Shown: positions 1 through 7,758 of the stretch, piece by piece
Position numbering within the stretch: position 1 is the first letter of the stretch
Layout of the letters: the number at the start of each line of letters is the position of its first letter
Assembly: GCA_964370965.1 (NCBI GenBank)
Contig: CAYJLW010000012.1
Location: 15,263-79,262 of the forward strand
DNA length: 64,000 bases
Source of the DNA: CAYJLW01 sp964370965
GTDB taxonomy: Bacteria > Actinomycetota > Acidimicrobiia > UBA2766
Reading direction: 5' to 3'
The notes under the pieces: model-generated
Told to the model about the DNA's origin: nothing
What the model saw: only the letters and a program-made list of their open reading frames with translations
Database searches by the model: none
Position numbers and translations under genes: made by a program

Positions 1-432
1 GCCCGCTTCGGAGACGCCGTCACATTCTTCGTCGGGGCCTTGGCCAAAACGTTCTCCCCCTCGAACCTCCGCTGTCTGGCCGAGCAGGTCACCGGCGGGA
101 GGTGCCGCACGGACTACAGGTTCTCCTCGCCGGTCGGGATCGCGTCGGCCGCGGAGCAGAGCGCCAGCCGGGGCATCTTCACCTTCCTCTGGCTCGTCAT
201 CAGCATCAACGTGTTCGTGGGCTTCTTCAACCTCCTGCCCCTGCTGCCCCTCGACGGGGGACATCTCTTCGTGCTCGCCCTCGAGACGGTCGCCACGAAG
301 ATCCGTCGCCGGCCGGTGCGCATCGACGAACGGGTGCTGCTGCCCTTCGCCATCGGGTTCCTCGGTCTCATGCTGATGCTGTTCTTCAGCGCGGTGTACC
401 TGGACATCACCAGTCCTGTGAAGCTCCGGTGA
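1..432 (+). CDS. rseP: RIP-type (M50, site-2 protease) intramembrane metalloprotease, C-terminal fragment
   Basis: The reading frame is open from the first base, so the gene is cut by the window edge and only about 143 C-terminal residues are present. The fragment holds the second half of an M50 protease: a hydrophobic helix with the NLLPLLPLDGGH motif, whose Asp is the third zinc ligand of the family, and a final helix before the end. The HExxH motif and PDZ domain lie upstream of the window. Family members cleave anti-sigma factors or other membrane proteins inside the bilayer. The frame overlaps ispG by 4 bp (GTGA), matching the dxr-rip-ispG order of actinobacteria. Confidence 0.85.
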   Translation, partial: ARFGDAVTFFVGALAKTFSPSNLRCLAEQVTGGRCRTDYRFSSPVGIASAAEQSASRGIFTFLWLVISINVFVGFFNLLPLLPLDGGHLFVLALETVATKIRRRPVRIDERVLLPFAIGFLGLMLMLFFSAVYLDITSPVKLR

Positions 433-1637
433 CCGGGCGACGCCCGACGCGGGCAGTGCAGGTGCGCGATCTCGGTATCGGCGGCGGTGCGCCGGTGTCC
501 GTGCAGTCGATGACGACCACGAAGACCGCGGACGCCGAGGCCACGATCGCCCAGGTGTACGCACTCGCCGGCGCCGGCGCCGACGTCGTGCGCATCACCT
601 GCGACGACGAGGACGCCGCCGCGGCCCTCGCCCACGTCGTGCCCCGCAGCCCCGTGCCCATCGTGGCCGACGTCCACTTCCAGTACCGCCTCGCTCTCGC
701 CGCCCTCGAGGCGGGCGTGCACAAGATCCGCCTCAACCCGGGCAACATACGCAACCCCGCGCACGTCAAGGCAGTCGCCCGGGAGGCGAACGACCGCGGA
801 GTGCCCATCCGGGTGGGGGTGAACGCCGGGAGCCTCGACAAGGACATCCTCGCCAGGCACGGCGACGCCACCCCGGAGGCCCTCGTGGAATCCGCCGAGA
901 AGGAGATCGCCTACCTGCACGACGTCGACTTTCACGACATCGTGATCTCGCTCAAGGCTTCGAACGTCCCGCTCATGGTGGAGTCCTACCGGCTCATGGC
1001 GGAGCGGACCGACCACCCGCTGCATCTGGGGGTCACCGAGGCGGGCCCCCTCCCCGGCGGGCTCGTGAAGGGCTCCGCGGGGATCGGCACGCTCCTGCTA
1101 GAGGGGATCGGCGACACGATCCGCTACAGCCTCACCGCTGATCCGGTCGAGGAGGCCCGGGCGGGCAAGATCCTGCTGGAGGCTCTGGGTCTGCGTGAGC
1201 GCCGGGGCCTGGACCTGATCGCCTGCCCCTCCTGCGGCCGGGCCGAGGTGGACGTCATCTCCCTCGCCGACGAGGCGCAGCGCCGCCTCACCGAGCGGGG
1301 CATCCCGTACCAGGTCGCGGTGATGGGCTGTGTCGTGAACGGCCCGGGCGAGGCCCGGGGGGCCGACCTGGGTGTTGCCGCCGGCAAGGAGAAGGGCCAC
1401 CTGTTCATCAGGGGCCGGGTCGTGCGCGTCGTGCCCGAGGCCGAGATCGTGGACGCCCTCGTGGAGGAGGCCGAGCGCCTCGTCGCCGAAGGCTTCGAGG
1501 CGCGCCTCGGGGCCGCGGACGCTGCCGCCGAGGAGAGCGCCGAGGCACTCCGCAGCGACCGCCTGGCCACCGATGTCGACCCCAACCACACCGCTGTCCA
1601 CGCCGCCCGGGCGAGAGAGATCGCCCACGGGGCCTGA
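429..1637 (+). CDS. ispG: 4-hydroxy-3-methylbut-2-enyl diphosphate synthase (IspG/GcpE)
   Basis: 402 residues. It catalyses the penultimate step of the MEP isoprenoid pathway, reducing ME-cPP to HMBPP with a [4Fe-4S] cluster. The N-terminal TIM-barrel part begins VQVRDLGIGGGAPVSVQSMT. The C-terminal cluster domain carries CPSCGR (Cys266, Cys269) and MGCVVNGPGEA (Cys301 and the Glu ligand 308), the family's three-Cys-one-Glu set. The GTG start at 429 overlaps the protease stop, so translation is probably coupled. About 40 residues after the conserved core are a non-conserved Ala/Glu-rich tail. Longer upstream starts would run through the protease gene and are unlikely. Confidence 0.95.
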   Translation: MTGRRPTRAVQVRDLGIGGGAPVSVQSMTTTKTADAEATIAQVYALAGAGADVVRITCDDEDAAAALAHVVPRSPVPIVADVHFQYRLALAALEAGVHKIRLNPGNIRNPAHVKAVAREANDRGVPIRVGVNAGSLDKDILARHGDATPEALVESAEKEIAYLHDVDFHDIVISLKASNVPLMVESYRLMAERTDHPLHLGVTEAGPLPGGLVKGSAGIGTLLLEGIGDTIRYSLTADPVEEARAGKILLEALGLRERRGLDLIACPSCGRAEVDVISLADEAQRRLTERGIPYQVAVMGCVVNGPGEARGADLGVAAGKEKGHLFIRGRVVRVVPEAEIVDALVEEAERLVAEGFEARLGAADAAAEESAEALRSDRLATDVDPNHTAVHAARAREIAHGA

Positions 1638-1680
1638 GCGCGGGTCGGAGTCCGGTCCCCCCCCTGAGTGAGGAGCGTGC

Positions 1681-1686
1681 TACGAT
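1681..1686 (+). promoter_or_regulatory. Candidate -10 element (TACGAT) for the rimP-nusA-infB operon
   Basis: TACGAT fits TANNNT and lies about 90 nt before rimP in the ispG-rimP gap. Transcription from here would start near 1693 and read through the hairpin at 1731-1759. No convincing -35 is visible, so this is a weak call. Confidence 0.3.
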
Positions 1687-1730
1687 CGCCCGGTTCGTAT
1701 TGTGCGTGTGGCGTCAGCTGCAGTGGTGCA

Positions 1731-1759
1731 ACGTGGGCCCGCCGCCCACGTTTTTTCTT
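1731..1759 (+). terminator. Intrinsic terminator or attenuator in the rimP-nusA leader
   Basis: A perfect 8-bp stem (ACGTGGGC / GCCCACGT) with a 5-nt loop is followed by TTTTTTCTT, a U-tract that stands out in this G+C-rich DNA. It ends only 14 nt before the rimP start and 3 nt before its ribosome binding site GAGGAGAG (1762-1769). There is no room for a promoter between hairpin and gene, so it probably works as an attenuator for rimP-nusA as well as ending ispG transcripts. Confidence 0.75.
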
Positions 1760-1773
1760 GTGAGGAGAGTTGC

Positions 1774-2265
1774 GTGGAGGTCCCAGACCGGGTCCGCCGG
1801 ACTGCGGTTCGCGCGCTCGATGGCACTCCCTACGAGGTGCTCGATGTCGATGTGAGCACCAAGGGTCCGCGGCGTGTGGTACGTGTCACCGTCGACCGCC
1901 CCGGCGGCGTCACGGTCGACGACTGCGCCGCCGCCTCCGAGGCCGTCTCGGCCGCTCTCGACGTCGACGTCCCCATGGAGGGTCCCTACCGCCTCGAGGT
2001 GGAGTCCCCCGGAGTGGAGCGGCCGCTGCGGCGTCCCGAGGACTTCCGCTGGGCCCTCGGGCGTCTCGTCCGGGTCCGGGTGGCGGGCGCGGAAGGAGCG
2101 GCCGGCACCGTCCAGGGACACCTCCGTCGTGTCTCCGACGACACGATCACCCTCACGACGCCCGACGGCGACGCCGACGTACCCCTGGCGGAGGTCGTGA
2201 AGGCCCGCACCGTGCTCGAGTGGGGTGCGGGGAGGCCGGCACCGAGGGGAAGGAAGACGGCGTGA
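1774..2265 (+). CDS. rimP: Ribosome maturation factor RimP
   Basis: 163 residues, the usual RimP length of 150-165. RimP binds the 30S subunit and assists late assembly around S12. The N-terminal alpha/beta domain contains the conserved stretch YRLEVESPGVERPL, and the C-terminal SH3-like barrel runs from about residue 85 (WALGRLVRVRV) to the end. The GTG at 1774 was chosen because GAGGAGAG sits 4-5 nt upstream and the longer in-frame option would place the terminator hairpin inside the gene. The stop overlaps the nusA start (GTGA). The hairpin in the leader suggests that the operon is controlled by premature termination. Confidence 0.92.
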   Translation: MEVPDRVRRTAVRALDGTPYEVLDVDVSTKGPRRVVRVTVDRPGGVTVDDCAAASEAVSAALDVDVPMEGPYRLEVESPGVERPLRRPEDFRWALGRLVRVRVAGAEGAAGTVQGHLRRVSDDTITLTTPDGDADVPLAEVVKARTVLEWGAGRPAPRGRKTA

Positions 2266-3458
2266 GCTCAGAGATCATCGAGGGCCTCGAGCACATCGCC
2301 AGCGAGCGGGGCATCGAGTTCGAGACCCTCGTGTCTGCCCTCGAGGACGCCCTCGCCCAGGCCTACAAGAAGCTCCCGAGCGCCGCCGAGGAGGCCCGGG
2401 TCGACCTCGCCAGCGGGATCATCGTGGTCTACGCCCAGGAAGTCGACGAAGAGGGCAATGTCCTGCGCGAGTGGGAGGACACCCCCTCGGATTTCGGCCG
2501 CATCGCCGCCCAGGCGGCCAAGCAGGTGCTCACCCAGCGCCTCCAGGCCGCCGAGCGGGACAAGATGTACGACGAGTACCACGGTCGCGAGGGCGAGATC
2601 GTCACGGGCATCGTCCAGCAACGCGACCAGCGCTACACGTTGCTGGAACTCAGCAAGGGCATGGAGGCGCTCCTGCCCCAAGCCGAGCAGGTGCCCTATG
2701 AGCGCTATGAGCAGGGCGCCCGGCTGAAGGCCTACATAGTCGAGGTGCGCCGCACCGCCAAGGGCCCGCAGATAGTCGTTTCCCGCACCCACCCTGGGCT
2801 CGTCTTCGAGTTGTTCCGCCTGGAGGTCCCCGAGATCGACGACGGCATCGTCGAGGTGCGGGCCATCGCTCGGGAACCCGGGGCTCGTACGAAGCTGGCG
2901 GTGGCGTCCAACGACACGAACGTTGACCCTGTCGGGGCCTGTGTCGGCGCGCGGGGCAGCCGCGTGCGGATGGTCGTGAACGAGCTCCGGGGCGAGAAGG
3001 TCGACATCATCACGTACTCCGCGGACCCCGCCGAGTACGTCGCCAAGGCCCTGTCGCCGGCAAAGGTGAGGGAGGTCAGGATCGACGAGGAGACGGGCAC
3101 GGCCGTCGTGATCGTGCCGGACTTCCAACTCTCTCTCGCCATCGGCAAGGAGGGCCAGAACGCCAAGCTCGCCGCCCGCCTCACGGGTTGGCGGGTCGAC
3201 ATCCGTTCCGAGACCGAGAGCGCCGCTCCGCCGCCCGTCCGGGCCGCCGAGGGCGGGGGTGCCCCGGAGGCCGCAGTGGCCGTCGAAGCGGTCGAAGAGG
3301 CCCAGGAGATCGCCGACACGGCCGACGCCGCCGAGGCGGAGGCCGAAGAGTCAGTCGTGGAGGCCGCCGAGGAGATCGCCGCCGAGGCGGCGGGGGAGCC
3401 CGCTCCCGAGCCGGAGGCGCCCCGCGGCGAAGAGGCTGAGGAGGCCGGCGAGGAGTAG
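2262..3458 (+). CDS. nusA: Transcription termination/antitermination protein NusA
   Basis: 398 residues. NusA binds RNA polymerase and controls pausing, termination and antitermination. Order: N-terminal RNAP-binding domain (1-125), S1 domain (about 125-200, with GREGEIVTGIVQQR at its start), two KH domains (to about 325, with GARGSRVRMVVNEL and IGKEGQNAKLAARL), then a tail of about 70 residues made almost only of Ala, Glu and Val. The tail takes the place of the acidic repeats of the E. coli protein and is not conserved. The GTG start overlaps the rimP stop by 4 bp. YlxR follows after 3 bp. Confidence 0.95.
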   Translation: MSSEIIEGLEHIASERGIEFETLVSALEDALAQAYKKLPSAAEEARVDLASGIIVVYAQEVDEEGNVLREWEDTPSDFGRIAAQAAKQVLTQRLQAAERDKMYDEYHGREGEIVTGIVQQRDQRYTLLELSKGMEALLPQAEQVPYERYEQGARLKAYIVEVRRTAKGPQIVVSRTHPGLVFELFRLEVPEIDDGIVEVRAIAREPGARTKLAVASNDTNVDPVGACVGARGSRVRMVVNELRGEKVDIITYSADPAEYVAKALSPAKVREVRIDEETGTAVVIVPDFQLSLAIGKEGQNAKLAARLTGWRVDIRSETESAAPPPVRAAEGGGAPEAAVAVEAVEEAQEIADTADAAEAEAEESVVEAAEEIAAEAAGEPAPEPEAPRGEEAEEAGEE

Positions 3459-3461
3459 CCT

Positions 3462-3779
3462 GTGGCTGAACGCACCTGTGTCGGCTGTCGATGCACGGCC
3501 GACAGAGGTGAGCTCGTCCGGGTCGTGTGGCGCGAAGGCGGCCTCGATGTCGACGTCGCCCGGAGCGCCCCCGGCCGCGGGGCCTGGTTGTGTGCCTCGG
3601 CGGGATGCTTCGAACGGGCGGCGAGTCGAGGCGCCTTCGGTCGGGCGCTGCGCCGGTTGGTGCCCGCAGACGCCGTGGTGGCCGTGAGGGCCGCCTTCGA
3701 CGAGGCTGCGGCCGCGATGGCCGCCCGGCGAAGCGACACGATGAGTAGTTCTGGAAGCGAGACGCGAAGCGGAGACTGA
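3462..3779 (+). CDS. ylxR: YlxR (DUF448) RNA-binding protein
   Basis: 105 residues. This small basic protein sits between nusA and infB in most Gram-positive genomes. It starts with RTCVGCR and holds the family motif GRGAWLC near residue 40, then a basic helical segment. The structure is known to suggest RNA binding, and in Bacillus it has been linked to gene regulation and RNase P; the role here is not visible. The last 15 residues are Ser-rich and unconserved. GTG start; 3 bp after nusA and 4 bp before infB, so co-transcribed. Confidence 0.88.
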   Translation: MAERTCVGCRCTADRGELVRVVWREGGLDVDVARSAPGRGAWLCASAGCFERAASRGAFGRALRRLVPADAVVAVRAAFDEAAAAMAARRSDTMSSSGSETRSGD

Positions 3780-3783
3780 TCTA

Positions 3784-5925
3784 GTGGCCAAGGTCCGGGT
3801 ATACGAACTGGCGAAGGAACTGGGCCTTCCCAACAAGGAACTGATCGCGAGACTGGGCGACCTCGGCATCGCCGTGGCGTCGCATTCCAGCAGTGTCGAG
3901 GAAGCCGAGGCCGCGCGGGTTAGAGAGGCCGTGGCCGGTGGCCCCGCTGTCTCCGACGAAGCCGAGTCCGGCGGGGATCGGGCGGCGCCCGGGCCGCAGC
4001 CGGACGGGGAGCCCGTCGCCGAGCCCGAGCCCGTTGTGGAGCCGGAGCCCGCGATCCTCGATGTGGTACCCGAGCCCGCGACCACGGCCACCCCGGAACC
4101 GGAGATCGAGGTCGAGATCGTCCCGGAGCCCACAGCGGAGCCCGAAGAGGCTGTGATCCGCGTGGAGCGCGGGATCACGGTCAAGGACTTCGCCGTTCGC
4201 GTCGGCAAGTCCGCCGGGGAGATCGTGAAGCTCCTCATGGCAGCGGGCGAAATGAAGGCCGCTCCGCAGTCGATGACGGACGCCGAGGTGGAGCTCGTCG
4301 CCGACGAGCTCGGCCTTGCCGTCAAGGTCGTGTCCCTCGAGGACGCCGACGTGGAAGCAGAAGCAGAGGCCGAGGCCGAGGACGCCGCGGACGAGGGTGC
4401 CGTGGCTCGCCCCCCTGTCGTCACCGTGATGGGTCACGTCGACCACGGCAAGACCAGCATCCTTGACGTCATCCGCAAGTCGAATGTGGTCGCCGGTGAG
4501 GCAGGCGGGATCACCCAGCACATCGGGGCCTACCAGGTGCAGGCGAACGGCCACCCGATCACCTTCGTCGACACCCCGGGCCACGAAGCGTTTACCGCCA
4601 TGCGGGCCAGGGGAGCCGCCGTCACGGACATCGCGGTTCTCGTGGTCGCTGCCGACGACGGTGTGATGCCCCAGACGGTCGAGGCGCTCAACCACGCTCA
4701 GGCGGCGGGGGTGCCCGTCGTCGTGGCCGTGAACAAGATCGACAAGGACGACGCCGATCCCACCCGGGTGCGCCAGCAGCTCTCCGAGCACGGTCTCGTG
4801 CCGTCGGAGTGGGGCGGTGACACCGAGTTCGTGGATCTTTCGGCGAAGGCCGAGCTCGGCATCGACGACCTCCTCGACACCATCGCAGTCGTGGCCGAGC
4901 TCGAGGACCTCAAGGCCAACCCGGACGGCCCCGCCCGGGGCACGGCCATCGAAGCGCACCTCGACAAGGGCCGCGGACCCGTCGCCACGTTGCTCGTGAG
5001 GCGGGGCACGCTGCGCGTGGGCGACGCCGTCGCCTGCGGTACCGCTGCGGGGCGCGTCCGGGCCATGCTCGACGACACCGGCAAGAACGTGAAGGAGGCC
5101 GGGCCCTCCACGCCGGTGCTGCTCCTGGGGCTCTCCTCCGTCCCCGCGGCCGGCGACGACTTCCGCGTGGTCGCCGACGACCGCGAGGCGCGCGGCATGG
5201 CCCAGGACCGCGAGACGCGCGAGCGCAAGGCGGAGCTCGTCACAGAGGCGGGGCCGGCCCTCACGCTGGAGAGCCTCTTCGAAGCCGTGCAGGCCGGCGA
5301 GGTCGCCGAGCTCGTCCTCATCGTGAAGGCCGACGTGCAGGGCTCCCTGGAGGCCCTCGCCGATGCACTCGGCAAGCTCAGCACCGACCAGGTGAAGCTG
5401 AAGATCATCCACCGCGCCGTGGGAGCGATCACCGAGAACGACGTCCGCCTCGCCGAGGCGTCCCGGGGCCTGATCGTGGGCTTCAGCGTGCGTCCCGACC
5501 GCGCGGCCCGGGCTCTCGCCGAGGAGATCGGTGTCGAGATCCGCACCTACAGGGTCATCTACGAGGTCGTCGACGACATCCGGGCGGCGCTCCAGGGTCT
5601 CCTCGCCCCCGAGTTCCACGAGGTCGTGCTCGGCCAGGCCGAAGTGCGTCAGCTCTTCCGCGTGCCCCGCATCGGTGTCGTGGCCGGCTGCTACGTCCAG
5701 GAAGGCCGCATCACTCGCAACGCCCGGGCGCGGGTGCTGCGCGACGGCGCCGTCGTCTACGACGGAACCGTGGGCTCGCTGCGGCGGTTCAAAGAGGACG
5801 TGCGCGAGGTCGCCGCCGGCTACGAATGCGGTATCGGTGTGGAGCGCTTCCAGGACGTGAAGGAAGGCGACGTCATCGAGGGGTACGAGATGAAGGAAGT
5901 TGCCGCCACGCTCGATGCCCGCTGA
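3784..5925 (+). CDS. infB: Translation initiation factor IF-2
   Basis: 713 residues. This GTPase brings initiator tRNA to the 30S subunit and drives subunit joining. Order: an IF2 N-terminal module (about 1-50, VRVYELAKELGLPNKELI), a Pro/Glu-rich linker, a second N-module (about 125-190, VKDFAVRVGKSAGEIVKLL), the G domain with GHVDHGKT at 217-224, DTPGH at 263 and NKID at 317, then domains II to IV. All GTP-binding motifs are intact. It is shorter than E. coli IF2 mainly because the linker is short. GTG start; last gene of the rimP-nusA-ylxR-infB run. Confidence 0.97.
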   Translation: MAKVRVYELAKELGLPNKELIARLGDLGIAVASHSSSVEEAEAARVREAVAGGPAVSDEAESGGDRAAPGPQPDGEPVAEPEPVVEPEPAILDVVPEPATTATPEPEIEVEIVPEPTAEPEEAVIRVERGITVKDFAVRVGKSAGEIVKLLMAAGEMKAAPQSMTDAEVELVADELGLAVKVVSLEDADVEAEAEAEAEDAADEGAVARPPVVTVMGHVDHGKTSILDVIRKSNVVAGEAGGITQHIGAYQVQANGHPITFVDTPGHEAFTAMRARGAAVTDIAVLVVAADDGVMPQTVEALNHAQAAGVPVVVAVNKIDKDDADPTRVRQQLSEHGLVPSEWGGDTEFVDLSAKAELGIDDLLDTIAVVAELEDLKANPDGPARGTAIEAHLDKGRGPVATLLVRRGTLRVGDAVACGTAAGRVRAMLDDTGKNVKEAGPSTPVLLLGLSSVPAAGDDFRVVADDREARGMAQDRETRERKAELVTEAGPALTLESLFEAVQAGEVAELVLIVKADVQGSLEALADALGKLSTDQVKLKIIHRAVGAITENDVRLAEASRGLIVGFSVRPDRAARALAEEIGVEIRTYRVIYEVVDDIRAALQGLLAPEFHEVVLGQAEVRQLFRVPRIGVVAGCYVQEGRITRNARARVLRDGAVVYDGTVGSLRRFKEDVREVAAGYECGIGVERFQDVKEGDVIEGYEMKEVAATLDAR

Positions 5926-6058
5926 CCTGGGCTTCATGACGGAAGGGGCCCGAAACCCCACGCTCAGTGTTCACCGTGGCAGGATTTCCGGCGCCGTTCG
6001 TGGAAGGATTCCCGATGTCGCCCGCAGTTCTGCTGTCCTCGACCGGAAGGGTGGACCC

Positions 6059-6970
6059 ATGAGACCCACGAGACGACTCGCAGTCGGCCTCCTCGCCGGC
6101 GTCCTGGCCGTGAGCCTCGTCGAGGTGGAGCCGGCCTCGGCTGACCCCGCCGGCTTCATCATGTCGGACTCGTCTGTCACCAAGCCGGGCGACGCGGACG
6201 GCACCCTCACCCTGAACATGACCGCCAACGGCACCGAGGCCCCCGACAACTGGCCGGCGGACACCCCCGTCCCCCGGCGTGACCCGGTTGCCGTGACGCC
6301 CACCGGACAAGTGGGCGTGTACGCCTTCTCGTTCCCGGTGAACCCTGTCACGGAGATGACCGAGGGCCAGCACAGATTGCCGACAGAGCCGAACAACAAG
6401 ATGGTCGACATCACGCGGTCCGCGATCGTGAACGGCGCGACCGTCTCCGGGACCTACGACGCCTGTGCCAAGGTGGCGAACGTCTCTGTGACCGGGGCCT
6501 ACACAGCACGGGCGACGGGAGCGATCAAGCTCCTGATCATCGACCTGGCGTCGGTGACCGAGGACTTCCCGGGTCTTCCCGTGAACATGTCGCTCTCGAC
6601 TGCGAACCCGGGCGGCAAGGTGGACACGGCCACCGACTTCACGGCGACGGGGACTGCCACGCTGGGGGGCCCACCGATCGCCGCCGTGTCGCAGCCCTGG
6701 CCCTGGTTGCTCTTCAACAGCACGGATCTTCGCAACTTCCTCGGGAACCTTCTCGCCACCGAGGTGGGCCGCACGAGCGCTGCGGCCACCATCCACTTCT
6801 CCGTGGGCTGGGCGTCCCAGATGTCCTGTCCGCCCGTCACGGCGGCCGCCGGTGCCACCGCGGTCGCTGGGGTGCGTTGCCGGCGGATCCGTCGCAAGGG
6901 CCGCACCCGCGTGGTGTGCAAGCGGGTCGCCCGCCGGCGTGCCCGGCGGCGGTCGCGCCGCCGGCGCTGA
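6059..6970 (+). CDS. Secreted protein of unknown function with an arginine-rich C-terminus
   Basis: 303 residues, not recognised. The N-terminus MRPTRRLAVGLLAGVLAVSL followed by ASA is a clear signal peptide, cut near residue 31. The body looks beta-rich and polar (about 35-270). The last 30 residues are strongly basic, ending RRRARRRSRRRR, with two Cys close before (GVRCRR, RVVCKR). Such a tail could bind anionic cell-wall polymers or nucleic acid; that is inference. An ATG start gives the signal peptide; upstream in-frame starts would only add a non-hydrophobic leader. It interrupts the otherwise conserved infB-DUF503-rbfA order and is followed by a strong hairpin. Confidence 0.75.
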   Translation: MRPTRRLAVGLLAGVLAVSLVEVEPASADPAGFIMSDSSVTKPGDADGTLTLNMTANGTEAPDNWPADTPVPRRDPVAVTPTGQVGVYAFSFPVNPVTEMTEGQHRLPTEPNNKMVDITRSAIVNGATVSGTYDACAKVANVSVTGAYTARATGAIKLLIIDLASVTEDFPGLPVNMSLSTANPGGKVDTATDFTATGTATLGGPPIAAVSQPWPWLLFNSTDLRNFLGNLLATEVGRTSAAATIHFSVGWASQMSCPPVTAAAGATAVAGVRCRRIRRKGRTRVVCKRVARRRARRRSRRRR

Positions 6971-7006
6971 GCGCTCGCAGCGGGCGGTCCCCGCGCAGAG
7001 TCCACC

Positions 7007-7034
7007 GCGGAGCCCGCCGAGAGGCGGGCTCCGC
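7007..7034 (+). terminator. GC-rich hairpin after the secreted-protein gene
   Basis: A perfect 12-bp stem, GCGGAGCCCGCC / GGCGGGCTCCGC, with a GAGA tetraloop lies 37 nt after the stop of the arginine-tailed protein. There is no U-tract, as is common in actinobacterial terminators. It separates this gene from the ribosome-maturation group. Confidence 0.6.
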
Positions 7035-7070
7035 CGCGTCCCGGGATTCCCGGCCGGGGCGGGCGGGGCG

Positions 7071-7076
7071 TAGATT
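7071..7076 (+). promoter_or_regulatory. -10 element (TAGATT) for a leaderless DUF503 transcript
   Basis: TAGATT ends 7 nt before the ATG at 7084, the spacing at which transcription starts at or next to the start codon. No Shine-Dalgarno sequence is seen upstream of this ATG. No clear -35. Confidence 0.45.
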
Positions 7077-7083
7077 CGCCCAC

Positions 7084-7371
7084 ATGCACGCCGCCGCCCT
7101 CCGCGTGGACCTGCGGATCCCGCTGGTGAACTCCTTGAAGGAGAAGCGAGGCGTGCTCAGGGCGTTGCAGTCGGGCCTGCGCAAGTTCGAGGTCGCCGTG
7201 GCGGAGGTCGACTTCCAGGACCAGCACCGGAGGGCCGCTGTCGGAATCGCGGCGGTCTCGGGGGAGGCGTTCCACCTGCAGCGCGTGCTCCTCGAAGTCG
7301 AACGGTGGCTGCGGTCCCGGCCCGAGGTGGAGGTGCTCGCCGTCGAGATCGGCCACCTGGTCCCCGAGTAG
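7084..7371 (+). CDS. DUF503 (YlxP-like) small protein
   Basis: 95 residues, the standard length for DUF503. It shows the family pattern VDLRIPLVNSLKEKRGVLR near the N-terminus, followed by an alternating beta-alpha-beta layout. DUF503 genes lie next to rbfA in Firmicutes and Actinobacteria, so a part in ribosome maturation is likely but unproven. The ATG start is set by family length and by the -10 element 7 nt upstream; the mRNA is probably leaderless. rbfA follows after 9 bp. Confidence 0.85.
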   Translation: MHAAALRVDLRIPLVNSLKEKRGVLRALQSGLRKFEVAVAEVDFQDQHRRAAVGIAAVSGEAFHLQRVLLEVERWLRSRPEVEVLAVEIGHLVPE

Positions 7372-7380
7372 GGTGAGGTC

Positions 7381-7758
7381 ATGACTCTCCGCACCGACCG
7401 CGTGGGCGAGGCCATCCGGGAGGTCCTGGCGGAGGAGATCGTCCGTCTCACCGACCCGGGCCTCGGATTCCTCACCATCACGGGCGTCGACGTGGCGCCG
7501 GACCTCGCGCACGCGGTCGTGCACTTCTCCGTGTTCGATCCGCAGGAGCGGGACGCCACCGGCCGGGCACTGGGCCGCGCGAGACCCCGCCTACAGGGTC
7601 GCGTCGGGGCGAGCCTGCGCCTCAAGCGGACTCCCGAGCTGCGCTTCGTGCCGGACGCCGGGATCGAGAGCGGCGAGCGCGTCGACGCCATCCTGCGCGA
7701 CCTCGGCGGGGGTGAGGACGCCGTGGCGGAGGAGTCCCCGGACGGTGGCACGGAGTGA
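7381..7758 (+). CDS. rbfA: 30S ribosome-binding factor RbfA
   Basis: 125 residues with the one-domain KH-like fold of RbfA, which binds 16S rRNA helix 1 in 30S precursors and allows final maturation. Conserved parts: RTDRVGEAIREVLAEEI at the start, TITGVDVAPDLAHAVVHFSV in the middle, and LRLKRTPELRFVPDAGIESGER near the end. The C-terminal 20 residues are unconserved. ATG start, 9 bp after DUF503. The stop overlaps the GTG of the next gene, so the DUF503-rbfA-nrnA-truB run is probably one operon. Confidence 0.95.
   Translation: MTLRTDRVGEAIREVLAEEIVRLTDPGLGFLTITGVDVAPDLAHAVVHFSVFDPQERDATGRALGRARPRLQGRVGASLRLKRTPELRFVPDAGIESGERVDAILRDLGGGEDAVAEESPDGGTE

Noticed and set aside
3781..5961. Minus-strand frame of 726 codons over infB
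   Set aside because: His/Asp/Leu-rich shadow without motifs; infB on the plus strand has every G-protein motif.
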